Shown piece by piece: positions 45,706 through 57,860 of a DNA stretch of 64,000 bases. The stretch's first letter is position 1. Each line of letters opens with the position of its first letter. The DNA lies in contig CM037879.1 of assembly GCA_021292165.1 (NCBI GenBank), positions 284,492,272-284,556,271 on the forward strand, written 5' to 3'. A model generated the notes under the pieces. The model did no database searches and was not told where the DNA came from. It saw nothing but the letters and a program-made list of their open reading frames with translations. Source of the stretch: Shinisaurus crocodilurus (lineage: Eukaryota > Chordata > Lepidosauria > Squamata > Shinisauridae). A program made the position numbers and the translations under genes.

Positions 45706-45746
45706 AAAAAAAAAAGAAAGAAAGAAAGAAAGAAAGAAAAAGAAAG
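45706..45746 (+). repeat. (AAAG)n microsatellite
   Basis: About seven AAAG units after an A run. Confidence 0.92.
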
Positions 45747-46220
45747 CCTTATATTACTACAGTTAAAACACTTCCAACAATTGTACTTCAAACTTAATGC
45801 CAAGAACTTTGCTTACAACCTTCCTCTATCAGAAATTGATCAGATCTAGTCTGAAGAAAGATGTTATATTATTATTACTATTAAAATTTGCACTAACACA
45901 ACCTTCTCATTTTCAAGTGAGAAACGAACAAAATATAATCGAACACTTCCTGCTATAAGAAATAATTGAAACGCTTATGAACATCAGTTCCAAAATAACG
46001 CCATAGCTGGGAATCAGCACAATAAATGGACTCCATTCAGAAGGGAGTTTAAATGTGTATTAAACGTAGTATTTATGATATTACCATCTGAAAACCTCCA
46101 CAAGTGCTGGAAAACTTTTTAAAAAGCAGGTTGATAAATTGAAGACAGTCGTATGATTACAAAAGTGGTTTTCAGAAGAATACTTTGAATTTGGAAGTTC
46201 TATTGAGACAGGACTCCAAT
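45747..46220. other. No gene recognised
   Basis: AT-rich unique sequence. Confidence 0.4.
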
Positions 46221-46555
46221 TCCCCCACCTTTGGAAATTTGGTGGGTTGTGACTAGAGAAAGGGCTTTCTCAGTTGTGGTGCCCTGTATGTGGAATGTGG
46301 AATATGGATCTGATGTCCTTGATGTCAGACAAGGAACTTTTTATTTACCCAGGCCTTTCAACACATTGCTAAAACTGGTTTTGACTGATGGTTCGATCTG
46401 CTCCATTGGATTTTATTATTCTACTGTTCTGTGTCTCTACAGATTTTTGTGTATTTATGATATGTATTTTATCAATTTTACACTTTTTGCTAGCCTACTC
46501 TGGGGGGGTTTAAGTGTGGGATGGCATACACTTGTAATGAATAAAGAACCCAGAG
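46221..46555 (+). mobile_element. LINE-2-type ORF2 end relic
   Basis: RERAFSVVVPCMWN and a following FYLPRPFNTLLK correspond to the LINE-2 C-terminal block (Raf.vvaP.lWN.LP). A T/A-rich 3' region and aatgaataaa follow. The 192-codon open frame here mixes relic coding and UTR and is not a gene. Confidence 0.5.
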
Positions 46556-49500
46556 AATGGCCCCAAAACATACCTATGATATTAAAAATCTCAGTGTTTC
46601 CTGTGCTAGCTCAGAACAGCCTGGTAATTCTGATCATTTTCTGCACAGTCAATTGCTTATGTGTATCCAGGCCTTTGGCACACTTATGTTACTTAGAGGA
46701 TAATACAGCCTCACAAATAATTAAAGTGGTAACTCGAACTCTGGTTGCCTCCTACTGTGAGCAAGAGAGCTTGCTGCAGCCAGTGTACCCCACAGTGTTT
46801 CCACTGTGATAAACAGGAGAACCCCAGAGCTATTGCATGTGCATTTCCCCCTCTCAAAGGACAAAGAGCACATGCACTTTGCGTGAGCATTTGGCACCAG
46901 CTGCACCTCCCAAGGAACCACAAGAAAATAACTTCTTCAAAAACAGGTCACGTGGGTCACTATTCTGCATGGGGAAGGCCTTAAATAAAGAAGCCTGTTC
47001 AATAGTGAAAGTGTGCTACTTCATCTCCTTCTCTGGTTGAATTTAAAAAGAAGGTATCAATTCTGAAACACCCAGTCTAAAGCATCTATTTGGAAGCTCC
47101 AGTTTGACTTCTCTTGCCAGAAGATGAAAAGGTCTGGAGGGAAAAAATGGCGCCGGAAGACCAACAAGCCTGTGTTTCATGATTGATTGTGCCCTCATGA
47201 ATAAGTTTTTCCTTACAGGAAGTGGATGCGTAAAGTCCCAATTTGGATTGGCACAGGGTTACTATCGAGAATGTATTTTCAGCTGAAACTAGAGCCTTTT
47301 TGTATGCAGTGCAGCGCTATAAGGGACTTGCAGTCAGCGATGAGAGGGTGTTTATTCAGGGGAGGTTTCTCTGCGCCTACACAGAATCAGGATGACTTGG
47401 GCATCATACGTTATTTGTGGTGCATAGTTTTTTCCTCTAGACACCCCTCCTCACCCCTCCCCCTTTTCTTTTTAGAACTTCTAATACAGGAGATCAAGTC
47501 TTTCAAAACATATGCCATCTGCAAAAACATTTTAACAATATTTAGCATCGCTATAATTGTCCCTAAAAGCAGAAAACAATAAGAGGCAGAGAGGGAAAGA
47601 AGAATTTCTAGTATCAAGCTTCAAAAAGACCTGCTCCACTCGCTATCATATTTGTTATTGTAAGATCAGACTAAAGAAGCAACAACTCCCAGGGATTTGA
47701 CTCCATGTAAAATTATTACACAAAAACATCTAAATTGTTACCTTGGTCAGATGACACCACCACAATGTGCTGGCATATGGAAGCAAAACAAATTGTGTGA
47801 AACCAAGATGTCAACAAACCCAAGCTACAGTGGGGCAGAAGTGCTTCAAAATCTATAAATTTATGAATTTATATACATGAATAAGGATAGCACCATATTT
47901 TATTTTCATGATCTATCCCGATGTCATTATAATTTGCATTTTTTCACACCCACCAGCCAATGACATGGAGCAAGGACAGAAACACACACAGTCATGATGT
48001 CAGACCATGAGGTAAGTTAAACTAGGTGTTACAGGGAGGGGAACTGGACACGGGGCAAACGTTTTTGGTGGCAGCCCTGGGTCCATTGTGACATTCAGAA
48101 CATAAATATGAATGTTTAACTAAGGGCCAAACTAGAAGAGACAGGGCAGCTATATTTGTTCTTTATACGTATGTTTGCTGTGTTCATATCTAAACCATGG
48201 GTGTTGAGGGAAAGACAGATTTCTAGAACACAAAGTGTACATAGGTGAGAGAGGCTGAGACCCACACTCTCTCTTCCCCCTGAGCCCCTGCAAGCACTTC
48301 TCTCCCATTCTGGTGCTGGTATGGGAAGTTAACTATTCTGGAGAGAGTTCAGCTCCACCCTCAACATACCCCGTCTGAAGCAAAAAAATTGACACACACA
48401 CTCAGCTTTATATGTGAATGGGGCAGACACGGGAACAAACATGGCTACCACAGTCATGCTTAATTTGGCCCTAACATTGTTCTGTCCATATGCCAGAGAC
48501 AGACCTATCTTTCTACTTGTTGACAAAGAATCCGACATAATAAAGATCTGTACAATCTTTACACCACAGTCTACCTTTAACAAATGTTGGGGTGGGTGTG
48601 TTTGGGGGGTTCTTTTATATTCTGGGACCAACACTGAAGGATCAGTCTATACCAAATCCTCTTTCAAGACTCTATAGCAAATTTCACCTGTAGCCAGAGC
48701 ATGCGCTATGCAGCAAAGTTCTGTAGGTTCACCCAGACTGGCGCCTCAGAAAAGTAAACAAAAAACATGTCCCAACAACTGACATATTCAGAGAAGTGCC
48801 CACTGATGACATGCAGCTATGGAATGCATTTGCTGTTTGCTGTACAGAATAAGAGTGGTCGGGTGGCATGACTGTTGTGAGCAAGTTACGTCCTCAAACC
48901 TGTCATCAGCTATAGAATAAACCTTTATAGAGCAGTCACACTGTCCCACTTCCTGGCTTCTGTCAAGCCTAACAAAACCAAAGTACTAAACACATTTCAT
49001 GCCTTGGAGTATCAAATGTTCTTTGCTATCGGTCGAAATGGAACTCTGTTCATTTTCATTACTGCTTCTTATGAAAATGTTAGCTCTATTCATATTCTAC
49101 ATTCAAGATGTTTAACCTGAGCTCGCTGTATGAAAAGTCAATCATGTGTGCATAAATTCAATATATTCTTCCCATTTATGACAATACAATAGCCTACCTT
49201 ACAGACAGCAATGTTTGTATATCGATTCAAAGCTATTCTATTCTCCACCCGCCCAATTCATTTGGCATATTTGAGTTGAAGTCAGGGATATTTGGGTTAA
49301 ACAACAATTTTATCATCACTCAAGACCCATTATGTTCAGCACAAAAATGAATGTCTGTACAACCAATGTATTGGGGAGGGGTTTCCATTTCAAAATCATG
49401 TCATGAAAGGAGGCTATTTTTTAAAAAAATCTTATTTTGCTGATAAACAGGAAATATATTATTTCTACAGTTAACATGGTTAAGGTAAGAAAACAAACAC

Positions 49501-49864
49501 TTTAGCTACATTTGTGGATTTTAAAATAAACTCTGGAAAGGAAAAGTTAACTAAATCAAAACCATCTTTTCAGCACGGAAACGTGGGACATTCATGAACA
49601 CAATATACTGAATGAGTCATGAGTAATATACCAAAAAGATCTGCTGTACAAAAAAAAAAAAAAAGGAGAGGAAATATTCACAATGAGAAATTAGATAAGT
49701 TAGAATGCTTTGACTTGTGCATACAAAATAATTAAAATTGAATCTGGAGGTTTGACGTCACAGTGGGCAAAACTGTTGTTTTTGAAAAGAGGTAGATTCC
49801 ATCAAAAGTAACTTAGAAGATTCTGGAAATACGCAGCAAACAGATGAACAAGAACTGGTGAGGT
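46556..49864. other. No gene; unique intronic sequence
   Basis: No clear element in 3.3 kb. 47130..47160 has a small CpG-bearing patch (aaaatggcgccggaagacca). Short frames (for example 47226..47582) show no family signature. Confidence 0.4.
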
Positions 49865-50143
49865 CCAGACGTAAAGGCTAAACCACGGTTATAGCAACAT
49901 GAATGGGTTTTAGGCTCATGAACTTCCTTCTCTCCTCACGTGCTCCAATTACTTCCTTCCCTCCCGGGTGTGCTCAAATCATCGCTTGTGATGGTATCCA
50001 AATTTGACAAATGATTGTTTGTGAAAACCATAATAGGAAGCCTGGTTCAAACTATTGTTTGAGGGGTAAACAATGTATATATTGTGCATGAGGGGAAGAG
50101 AACTTTAAGGCCCATTCACAATGGCCAAATTATGGTTTGGCCA
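49865..50143. mobile_element. Palindromic MITE (GGCYAAACCA ends)
   Basis: The left ggctaaaccacggttatagc mirrors the right aaattatggtttggcc, and aatgggttttagg mirrors aaggcccatt. Internal calls are weak. Confidence 0.45.
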
Positions 50144-50399
50144 TTATGTCAAATTTGAATGTGAAGTCAGATTGGACTTCAAAAAAGGAAAGTTGAAAGG
50201 GAAAGTCAATAGGATCAAATATCTCCAGAAGACTTGGGAGTTACTCAGAAGCTCAGAATTAATTTTTTGCGTCTGTCTTCACTGCAGAGAATGTGGGGCA
50301 GATCCCCATGTCTGAACTGCTATTTTCCATAAGGGAGTCTGAGGAACTGAGGCAAATAGTGGTGACAAGAGGTGAAGTTCTAAACTTTATTGACAAATA

Positions 50400-50412
50400 G
50401 AAAACAGATCAC
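50400..50412 (+). repeat. Left 13-bp target duplication of the U2-headed insertion
   Basis: gaaaacagatcac, repeated at 50756..50768. Confidence 0.9.
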
Positions 50413-50755
50413 ACTTGATCTTAGCCAAAAGGCCGAGAAGCTGTTAGCAACACTATGGAAAATAAACTGTATGGGCACAGGTTTTATGTTGTGTATATGT
50501 ATATTTTGATTAACTATTTTAACGACTACCCATATTGTTTTGCTGTTATAATTTACAATCCTATTTTATTGTTTTAATAACAACTTTTTAACAATAATTG
50601 TTTTAAAAAATCATTTTAATGTATTATTCACTGTTATGTATTATTCACTGTTTTAATAATAATTTTAACAATGGTGTCTTAATGCTTGTTTTGAGTATTG
50701 TTGTGTGGAAAAGGTCTATGGACCAAATAAACACTGATTGAATTGAAATTGAATT
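50413..50755 (+). mobile_element. U2 snRNA/LINE-tail chimeric retroinsertion
   Basis: The first bases of the insert are an exact reverse complement of U2 snRNA nucleotides 4..32 (50413..50441). With the last two target bases, 50411..50441 covers nucleotides 4..34. The remaining roughly 310 bases are AT-rich LINE 3'-UTR-like sequence ending aaaggtctatggaccaaata and an irregular GAATT-type tail. The perfect 13-bp duplication shows a single insertion. It is not a functional snRNA gene: only the 5' 29-31 nt are present and they are antisense to the tail. Confidence 0.82.
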
Positions 50756-50768
50756 GAAAACAGATCAC
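50756..50768 (+). repeat. Right 13-bp target duplication
   Basis: Exact copy of 50400..50412. Beyond it the host LINE frame resumes. Confidence 0.9.
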
Positions 50769-51292
50769 TGGACCCACATGGGATCAATTGAGAGTTGTTA
50801 AGAACTCAAATATGAAATTGCTGACCTAAAAAAATATGCAACATGTCCTTAAGATTGACCTCTGTACCAAAGGATTGGAAAGTGGACAATATAATCTCAA
50901 TCTTTAAAAAGGGATTCGGGGGGACCCAGGAGACTATAGGCCACTTAGCCTTGTCTGTTCTGGGTAAATTGGTGGAAAGCGTTAAAGATAAAATTCTCAA
51001 GCATATAAAAGGATGGGTCTTGAAGAAGAAATAACAATAGCACAAGGAGGACCATGCTACTGCAGCATGTCCTGCTTGTGGGTTTCCCATAGGCATTCGA
51101 TTGGCCACTGTGTGAACAGAATGCTGGAACAGATAGGCCAGCATAGCTCTTCATATGTTCTAACTAGTTAGAAATAATAGATGTAGCATTTCTTTTGTTA
51201 AGCTGAGAGCAACAACACCTGAAGTTTCCATTTTTCTGCCCACACAGATGCACCAACTTCTTGGACAAGGAGTCCTGTGACACCTTAGAAGA

Positions 51293-51690
51293 CAGGTGCA
51301 GAACTTCTGGCCCACAGGTCTAATCCAGCCCGCTGTGCTCCTCAATCAGGCACACAAAGCCTCTTGGGGTTCCTCCAGGAGGCGGGGCTTGGCCTCCAAG
51401 CCCCACTCCCTGGAGGAATCACCCCAAAGGAATCCCCACCGTTACGTCTGATCTGAGATCACAGGTAACAGCGGGGCTGCGGGGGGGCTCGGCTAGTGCC
51501 GGGTGGCACTGGCTGAGTCACTTTGCACAGGGACGCCGGGTGCCAGCTGAGTCCCTTTCTCCATGCCGGGAAAGGCACGGAGAGAAGCTAAAATAGGCAG
51601 GGTGTTGAAACCATGGCCACTGACGCCATCTGGCCCATGAAGGCCCTGAGGGGGGAAATCCCCCCAACCGAACAACATTCTTCACCCCTG
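51293..51690. mobile_element. hAT-like element with GC-rich interior
   Basis: The left caggtgcagaacttctggcc faces the right cattcttcacccctg. The GC-rich interior (ggaggcggggcttggcctcc, tgcgggggggctcggctagt) makes a local CpG patch. Flanking octamers are only similar (ccttagaa / cctttgag). Confidence 0.5.
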
Positions 51691-51699
51691 CCTTTGAGA

Positions 51700-51872
51700 C
51701 TAAGGGTTGTATTGAGACTTAGTCATACTTAGAACAGACCTAAGAACCAATAGGACTTTAATTACTCATGACTAACTTAAGCCTGCTATCCTATGCAGAT
51801 TTACTTAGGCACAAAAACCACTGAATTTAGTGGGATTTACTTCTAAGTAAACATACATAGGATAGCTGTGTA
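51700..51872. mobile_element. DNA-transposon relic (GGGATTTACTTCTAAGTAAA type)
   Basis: gggatttacttctaagtaaa, catacataggatagctgtg share phrasing with 22296, 44795 and 55523. Confidence 0.5.
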
Positions 51873-52631
51873 ACTGGTGTCACTATTTTCTTGCATTCCT
51901 TTTTTGTCCAGCTGAGCAAAGTCACACTTATTTTGAAGGAAGTGCTTTTTGCATTATGTGGAGTAGCAGGGTACCAGTCACCCAGAGGTAGTCTGGTGAT
52001 GTCAGCTGATAGTGGAGAGGAGACCCTGGCCCTCCCACACTTGTGTGCTTTGGGCTATTTTACGGGGCCTCTGGAACAGTATGCCATGGGAGTTGAGGGA
52101 AAGTAGGAAAGATCAGACCTGGAAGAAAGAAAGTAGACAAAAGGAAATAATTGAGATAAGAGGAATAACTAATAGGAAAAAGTTATTTTATTTCTGAAAA
52201 AACAAAACAAAACAAAAGAAGTATAAAGGCCAGTGGTAGGGTGAGGAGACCCTCCTTCAGAAAGCATCACAGGGACTTACTGAAGGACAGTGGGGCCAGT
52301 TCATCTCTAGACCTTTTGTGTCCTGAACCAAAAAAGCTGCTATAGGTAAGTTGGCTGCTAGGAGAAGCAAGAAAAAGGCCTACAAAGGACACAAATGGAA
52401 TTAGGCTGGCAGGAACAAGTCAATACAATACTTGCACTATAAAGTAACAGCCTCAAAGGAGATAACTAGGGATTGGGGAGAAATTCATTCAGTTCACATT
52501 TTAATGCATACTTACTTAATTCACACTTTGAAAACCAATACGAGCACTGGAAAACAGTGATACATTGATGTTCAAACTTTTCTGAATATTGCGATGCAGT
52601 TTGCCAATCAAAAAAGGAGCAGAAAAATGGG
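51873..52631. other. No gene recognised
   Basis: A/G-rich 52080..52220, otherwise unassigned. Confidence 0.4.
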
Positions 52632-52633
52632 TA

Positions 52634-52883
52634 CAGTCATGCCTTGGATTGAGAGCATAATTCGTTCCGGAAACGTGCTTGTAATCCAAAACACTCTTAT
52701 ATCAAAACGAAATCCCCCCAAAAAAATTTGTACAGAGATTTTTAATTTAAGCCGTACTATAGTACTTGTATTGCAAGACGTCACTTGTATATCAAGTCAA
52801 AAAAATTTAAATAAATATTTAAAAATTTGCTTGTCTTGCAAAACGCTCTCAAACCAAGTTACTTGCAATCCAAGGTATTACTG
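52634..52883 (-). mobile_element. Tc1/mariner-superfamily (Tigger-like) MITE, TA target duplication
   Basis: Flanked by TA at 52632-52633 and 52884-52885. Ends cagtcatgccttggattg and caatccaaggtattactg. Same family as 27682..27935 but in the opposite internal orientation (the cgttccggaa block is at the left). Confidence 0.85.
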
Positions 52884-53148
52884 TATATAGAAAACAACAT
52901 AGAAAACTGCACTTTATTAGGGAAAATTACTTTAAAAATCCATCTATTAGGAAAAAGTACATACAAAAATGTGTATTAGGAAAAAGTAAATATAAGAATG
53001 CGCATCTTAGGTGAAATGCACACAAAAACCACATGTGAATTTTCATGTGGACTTTAAAAAATGCGCAAACAAATGTGGAAAGAGGACAAAAGGAACCCAG
53101 GATGGGAAAAATTAGAAACAAAGTGAAACTGAAATTGACAGATTTGTC

Positions 53149-53215
53149 CGTAAGCCGCCTTGGGTTCCTTGTAGAAAAAAGGCGGGGTATAAATATAATA
53201 AATAAATAAATAAAT
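53149..53215 (+). mobile_element. SINE 3' tail
   Basis: gtaagccgccttgggttcct, ggcggggtataaatataata, (aaat)n; tail only. Confidence 0.8.
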
Positions 53216-53570
53216 CCCTAGAGACAACCTGCTTGGAAAGAGTGGCACAAATGAAATCCTAAGTACGAGATGGTACTACTCAAGAGCATGATGCATATGC
53301 AGCAATCTCCTCTGGAGGAGACAGCCCCTAGTGAGGCCCTTGGGCTCCTGTTCCTGCCCAGGCATACCACAAGTTCTTGCTAGATTTGATGCACCCTTGC
53401 CTTTGACCCTAATAAAATGAAGTTACTAATTTGACTGGAATGCCTTGAATGGAAATGGAAATGACACAGTGGCTGAATTTTTTGTTGTCTGTGTTTTTAA
53501 CCTGAATCATTGCTTTTATATGCTTTTACTTTAATGATGCCTTGGGTATTTTATTTAATAGAAAAGTGAT
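53216..53570. other. No gene recognised
   Basis: Unassigned sequence. Confidence 0.4.
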
Positions 53571-53573
53571 TAA

Positions 53574-54025
53574 GGGCGCAATCCTATGGCCTCCTGACAT
53601 TGTCTGAGGGGCCATAGGATTACTCGGAGTCCCAGCTCCTCTGACCACAGAGCTGGGACTCTGAATGCAGAGCCCCTGCTCTGCCCCCCTTGCAGCCGGT
53701 GTGGAAAGAACTGTGCCGGCTGCTCCGCTGAGGTCGGAAATTGGCCTCAGAGAGGGCTAACGGGGCGTGCTGAGGGGTGGGGGGGAGGAGACTGGGGGCC
53801 AATGGCTTGTGCCGTATCTAAATGGTGCCTCTGCCTCCTTCCCTCCCCCTCCCATGGTGCTTCATCTAGATGGCTGAAAATGGCCATCTAGATGCATTAC
53901 AGGGCATGAGGTGCGGGGCAGCGGAGATCACGGCTGCCATGCCTCGTGCCCTGCATTGGATGCATGTAAGCCTCCGTATTTGGAGGATTACATGCATCGA
54001 GTGCAGAGGACATTGGATTGTGTCC
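53574..54025. mobile_element. PIF/Harbinger-like MITE, 452 bp, GC-rich, TAA duplication
   Basis: TAA at 53571..53573 and 54026..54028. Ends gggcgcaatcctatgg and ggattgtgtcc are inverted. Inner inverted pairs include gagtcccagctc / gagctgggactc (53626..53662) and catctagatggctg / ggccatctagatgc. The GC-rich interior contrasts with the AT-rich flanks. No transposase ORF. Confidence 0.8.
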
Positions 54026-54028
54026 TAA

Positions 54029-55444
54029 TGCACTTAATAACAGGACAACCTTCCAAGTGTTGCACCGTTTCATTTGTTCAAAATACAAAAACTTGGAAGC
54101 CTTCCCAACATTTTTAAAAGGAGTTCACACAACCAGGTTTGCAGAACAGGTCTGGATAATGTTTCTTGCAACGTATTTGCATAGCAAGGTGCTCAAGACA
54201 AATAGGAACGTTCTATTAACATTCAGCAATAAACAGATTGAGCTAAACACAAAAATTCAAGGTGCACATTTTCAAGGTAAAACATACAGAGGCAAACAAA
54301 CAAGAGATATATCTGCAAACCCACCAGCCGAGGTGATGCTGCCGCTTGCTGTGACCCTGCAGACTGATGGGTAACTGAGCTTTCCAAGGTTCTATCCCTA
54401 TAATGATGCTACTATGCATTACGGTACATGTTGCACTGTAAGAAACTCCAAGAAAAGAAAAGCATAGTCAGTAGGCACTCATAGTGACATGGACAAAATC
54501 AAATATCTGCTGTCTAGTATGGTTAAGCCAGTTATGTTTAATACATCCAAATCTGCTGTGAAAGTGTCCCAAATTAGGCAAGCCTATGAGGCTAATTTTT
54601 TTGGTTTAAAGACTTTGCCTCTTGCATATGATCCATGTATTGTAAATGTCTGATTTGATTTGTCTGCCTGTAAATATCCTTTTTGGCTATAAACTGTAAT
54701 TGGTTGCCTAATAAACTTGATGTGGATTTGGATACCTATAATGGCTCAGCTAGTAACCAGTTGAGACTCCCCAAGATGCACCTTTTTCTGCTATGCAAAA
54801 TAAAAATTAATGTTTTGCAGTCCCCTGTAATGCAAACCAGAGTGTGTGCTTCTCAGTAATCAGCACACACCAAAGTGATTGACACTCACTGACCATTAAG
54901 ACCACCTGCCTAAAACTGGATCAGCCAGAAGCCTGTTATCCTGAGCAGTAACAAGTCGGAGGTATTTGAGAGACTCAGCTAGTGTTCAATGAGTCCTAAA
55001 TATCATGTCCTGGTTAATCATGTCAGAGCAACCGCTGAGTGTTGCTTTTGCGAGAAAATGCTTATGAAATTATCCTTGCAAAAACAGTGCCAGCTAAGCA
55101 GTATGTTAAAACTTCCCTACGGCTCTAGAATATCTAAAACAATCACACCACATATATTAATTGCTTGACAACTTTTGCCTTTCAAATGCAATTTATCCTT
55201 GATGGAACATCACAACAGTGTCTCAAACTAATATGCTGTTTATTCCTAACATCTCCTCAAAAGGCAAAAATAAGTTTTAAACTGTTACAAATAAGCACGT
55301 GGGGGTATTTACTTTATTTCCTGGTATATACAGTAGATCTTTCTCTGTAGCACAAAAATATTTGTAAGGGGCAACTTTCCCTGTTCTGCTATCACTAGTT
55401 TAAAAAAAAGAAAGAAAAATCCAGCATGAATCCCTGATAAAAGG
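54029..55444. other. No gene; weak LINE 3'-end trace at 54560..54735
   Basis: An A/T-rich stretch ending ttgcctaataaacttgatgt may be a LINE end. The rest is unassigned. Confidence 0.4.
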
Positions 55445-55740
55445 AATGGTGGACAGAATGCTAGATTTAGACAAAGGGATCTCAGTTTTAAATTCCAATT
55501 TGGTCAAATCACTGTCTAACACTAAAATCCTATTAATAGTTACCTGGGAGTAAACCCTGCTAAGCACAGTAAGACTTACCGTACATCCGAGTAAATACAT
55601 ATAGGATTGCACTCTGTGTCTCAGTTCTCCATCTATAAAATGGAAACAGAACCTGCCACATGTTTGTCAGGAGGGCAAACAAAATACAGGCTACACAGCA
55701 ATCTGCATGTTTAAAAGTGCTACATATGAATTATTTTTGA
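55445..55740 (+). mobile_element. MIR-like SINE split by a small DNA element (55523..55612)
   Basis: gacagaatgctagatttaga and caatttggtcaaatcactgt, then after the insert ctccatctataaaatggaaa and aagtgctacatatgaatta. The insert carries ttacctgggagtaaaccctg and ataggattgcact, as in 57231. Confidence 0.55.
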
Positions 55741-55989
55741 GATCTCGCATCATATTGCAACATCAAGGAAAAAAAGAACACTCAACACTGGTTTAAAATA
55801 CACTGCAAGGAGTTTAACCGAGCTAGACCAAAGGGTGTGTGTGCTATACTTCAAAGGAAAACTAAATTATGTATTTTACTAATTACATTTCCAAAAGACA
55901 CACAGAGCATTACCAACGAACCCTACAAAATGGACAAGAAAGCAATGTCTACAACTGCACAGGCCTGGAAAAGAGCTCCTGAGAATTAC

Positions 55990-56665
55990 CTAGGGATTCC
56001 AACTTCCCTCAAACACAGCAGCACTAATATCCTCCAGATTTGCTGGCCCGGCTTGGAACCATCTCAAGAAACTGTTTACATTAAAGTTGGGTTCAGCTGC
56101 AAGGTCAGCTAACTTTTAAGGCTTTCGAAAAAATCCGCAGCAGTCTCGTGTCCTCTAAAAGAAGAGCGGGGAGAATTAAAAAGAAAATAATTAGCCTGAC
56201 ACATAAAAGAAAACTAATTTTGTTCTATTTGCTACTTGTGGGTTAAAAAAAAAGCCTGATCAGTAAAGAACAAAATCCAAACCTTAAACTACATTTCCAG
56301 AAAGTTTTGTGCTTTACTTCAAGAGAGCCTTTACACTTCAACCACTGTATTTTGCCATTTTGAAACCATAATGGAAATTAAAAGGTCCTATCTCACACAA
56401 TTAGCTATGATTTTTATCGGGCCCCTGGCTTTACAATGGCACATGTATATCAAGTAAGCAAGACAAGGCTTTTAGATTGGACATATTCAGACTTTATTCC
56501 TTCAAAATGGCTTCGATGAACACCAAGGAGATGGCCGAAGATTATTTGCCTGTTCATTATGCCCTGTGCAAGAATCAATACAAGCTGGTTTTATTCGGGT
56601 CAGGCAGTGAAGAAGACTACAACTTTACATCTTGCAACTGATAAATGAGGGCAATAAAAGTAAGG
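55990..56665. promoter_or_regulatory. Candidate conserved non-coding stretch
   Basis: A repeat-free AT-rich segment with isolated CpGs (gctttcgaaaaaatccgcag, cagtctcgtgtcctct, aaatggcttcgatgaacacc). No frame with a family signature. Confidence 0.25.
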
Positions 56666-57230
56666 TCTGCAGGAAGGGAGTGAGCCCATAGTCCATCTAA
56701 TTGTTGAAAGTACCTAAAACCAAGTGAAAAACACAACCTGTCTGGATGTTTTAAAGGCCTGTGCAATATAAGCAGATTTCAAACTATAATTTTTAAACAC
56801 TGGCACAAAGAAACACTTAATTCAACGTTGTTCAGAGGGCTAAATAATTATAACACAATGACATCAGTAAGTAAAAAATAGAGAAACTGGGAAGCTGACT
56901 TAATAATAATACAGTTTAATATTAAAACAGCTTCAAATAATTGAAACAGCTTCAGGAAAAATACTTTTGTAATTTACAGTTGGTTGTTGTGAATAGGAGA
57001 AGAATTCATGGTAGCCTTGAAATAAGTTGGAGAGCAAGAAGCAAAGTTGGAGAGCAAGAAGCTATGGAACTGCAACCTAACACAAACTAAGATATCATTT
57101 CTTTGTGAAGTCATATGTGGCGTGGTAAAAGAGTTGCACACTTTATTCCAATGGCCAACATATAAAATATAAATTATAATACTTGCTCCTGAAATCATTG
57201 TCCAGCAGAAATAATCCATATTTCTCCCAG
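56666..57230. other. No gene; internal 21-bp direct duplication near 57028
   Basis: gttggagagcaagaagc occurs twice in tandem at about 57027 and 57048. Otherwise unassigned. Confidence 0.5.
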
Positions 57231-57313
57231 CTGCAATCCTACACCCACTTACCTGGGAGTAAGTGCTACCAAATGTGCCTTGGTTTTGAGTAGACATGAA
57301 CAGAATTGCACTG
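57231..57313. mobile_element. Short DNA-transposon relic with GCAATCCT ends
   Basis: ctgcaatcctacacccactt, acctgggagtaagtgctacc and the inverted end gaacagaattgcac. Clearest ends of the family also seen at 22296, 44795, 51700 and 55523. Confidence 0.6.
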
Positions 57314-57860
57314 TTAGAGATTCTAGCTTTGAAAAAAACATTAAAAGCATTATTAGTAGTGAGTGCTCTACTGTAATACAGCAGGGATCATATTCCAGTT
57401 ACTTTATTAGTGGAAAGCTTAAACTTTGGGAATAAAATTGAGGATATCAACCAATGAGTAAATGCACACTTTCTATGCTTTGCAAAAAAATTGGGGGGGG
57501 GGGGGGGAGTCAAGATTTCTACCCTGACCAGATTATAGTAAGCTTATGGATCAAGACTATTAGAGGCAGGGAGACATGCACATTGAAAACTGAAAAAATA
57601 TCAATTATGAAGCATCTCAGTCTTTAGAAATTAGTTTCCTACTAAGGGAGTGCCCAGTGCCAAAGCCATTTCTAAAACCTCTCTGTCATTTTAACACAAA
57701 AAATACAGGAGACTATTTAGACTACTAATAAGACAAGAACTCTTAAAACCATGCCATACTATTCAACTATGGAACGCAGCAGTCAAGAAAACAATTCTTT
57801 GGAGATGAAAGCTGCCAGCATGTGCCCTCATATAGGAATCCTAGGGGAAGAAAGATCTGT

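Larger units (their letters stand above)
50160..51165 (+). mobile_element. CR1/L3-like LINE relic, interrupted at 50413..50755
   Basis: Frames in several registers give the linker before RT, then ESEELRQIVVTRGEVLNFID, after the insertion ELKYEIADL, then LTSVPKDWKVDNIISIFKKG (RT block VP.DW....v.PIFKKG), VLGKLVESVKDKILKHI, and the 3' end with tgtgtgaacagaatgctgga and cttcatatgttct. Many stops and indels. Much older than the CR1 copies at 19218 and 30689. Confidence 0.75.

Noticed and set aside
46231..46809. 192-codon open frame as a membrane protein gene
   Set aside because: Hydrophobic stretches come from T-rich LINE 3' UTR sequence. The start matches a LINE-2 C-terminus in a decayed form.
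50411..50441. U2 snRNA gene
   Set aside because: Only the first 31-odd nucleotides of U2 are present. There is no remaining U2 body, and the fragment sits at the edge of a retroinsertion.
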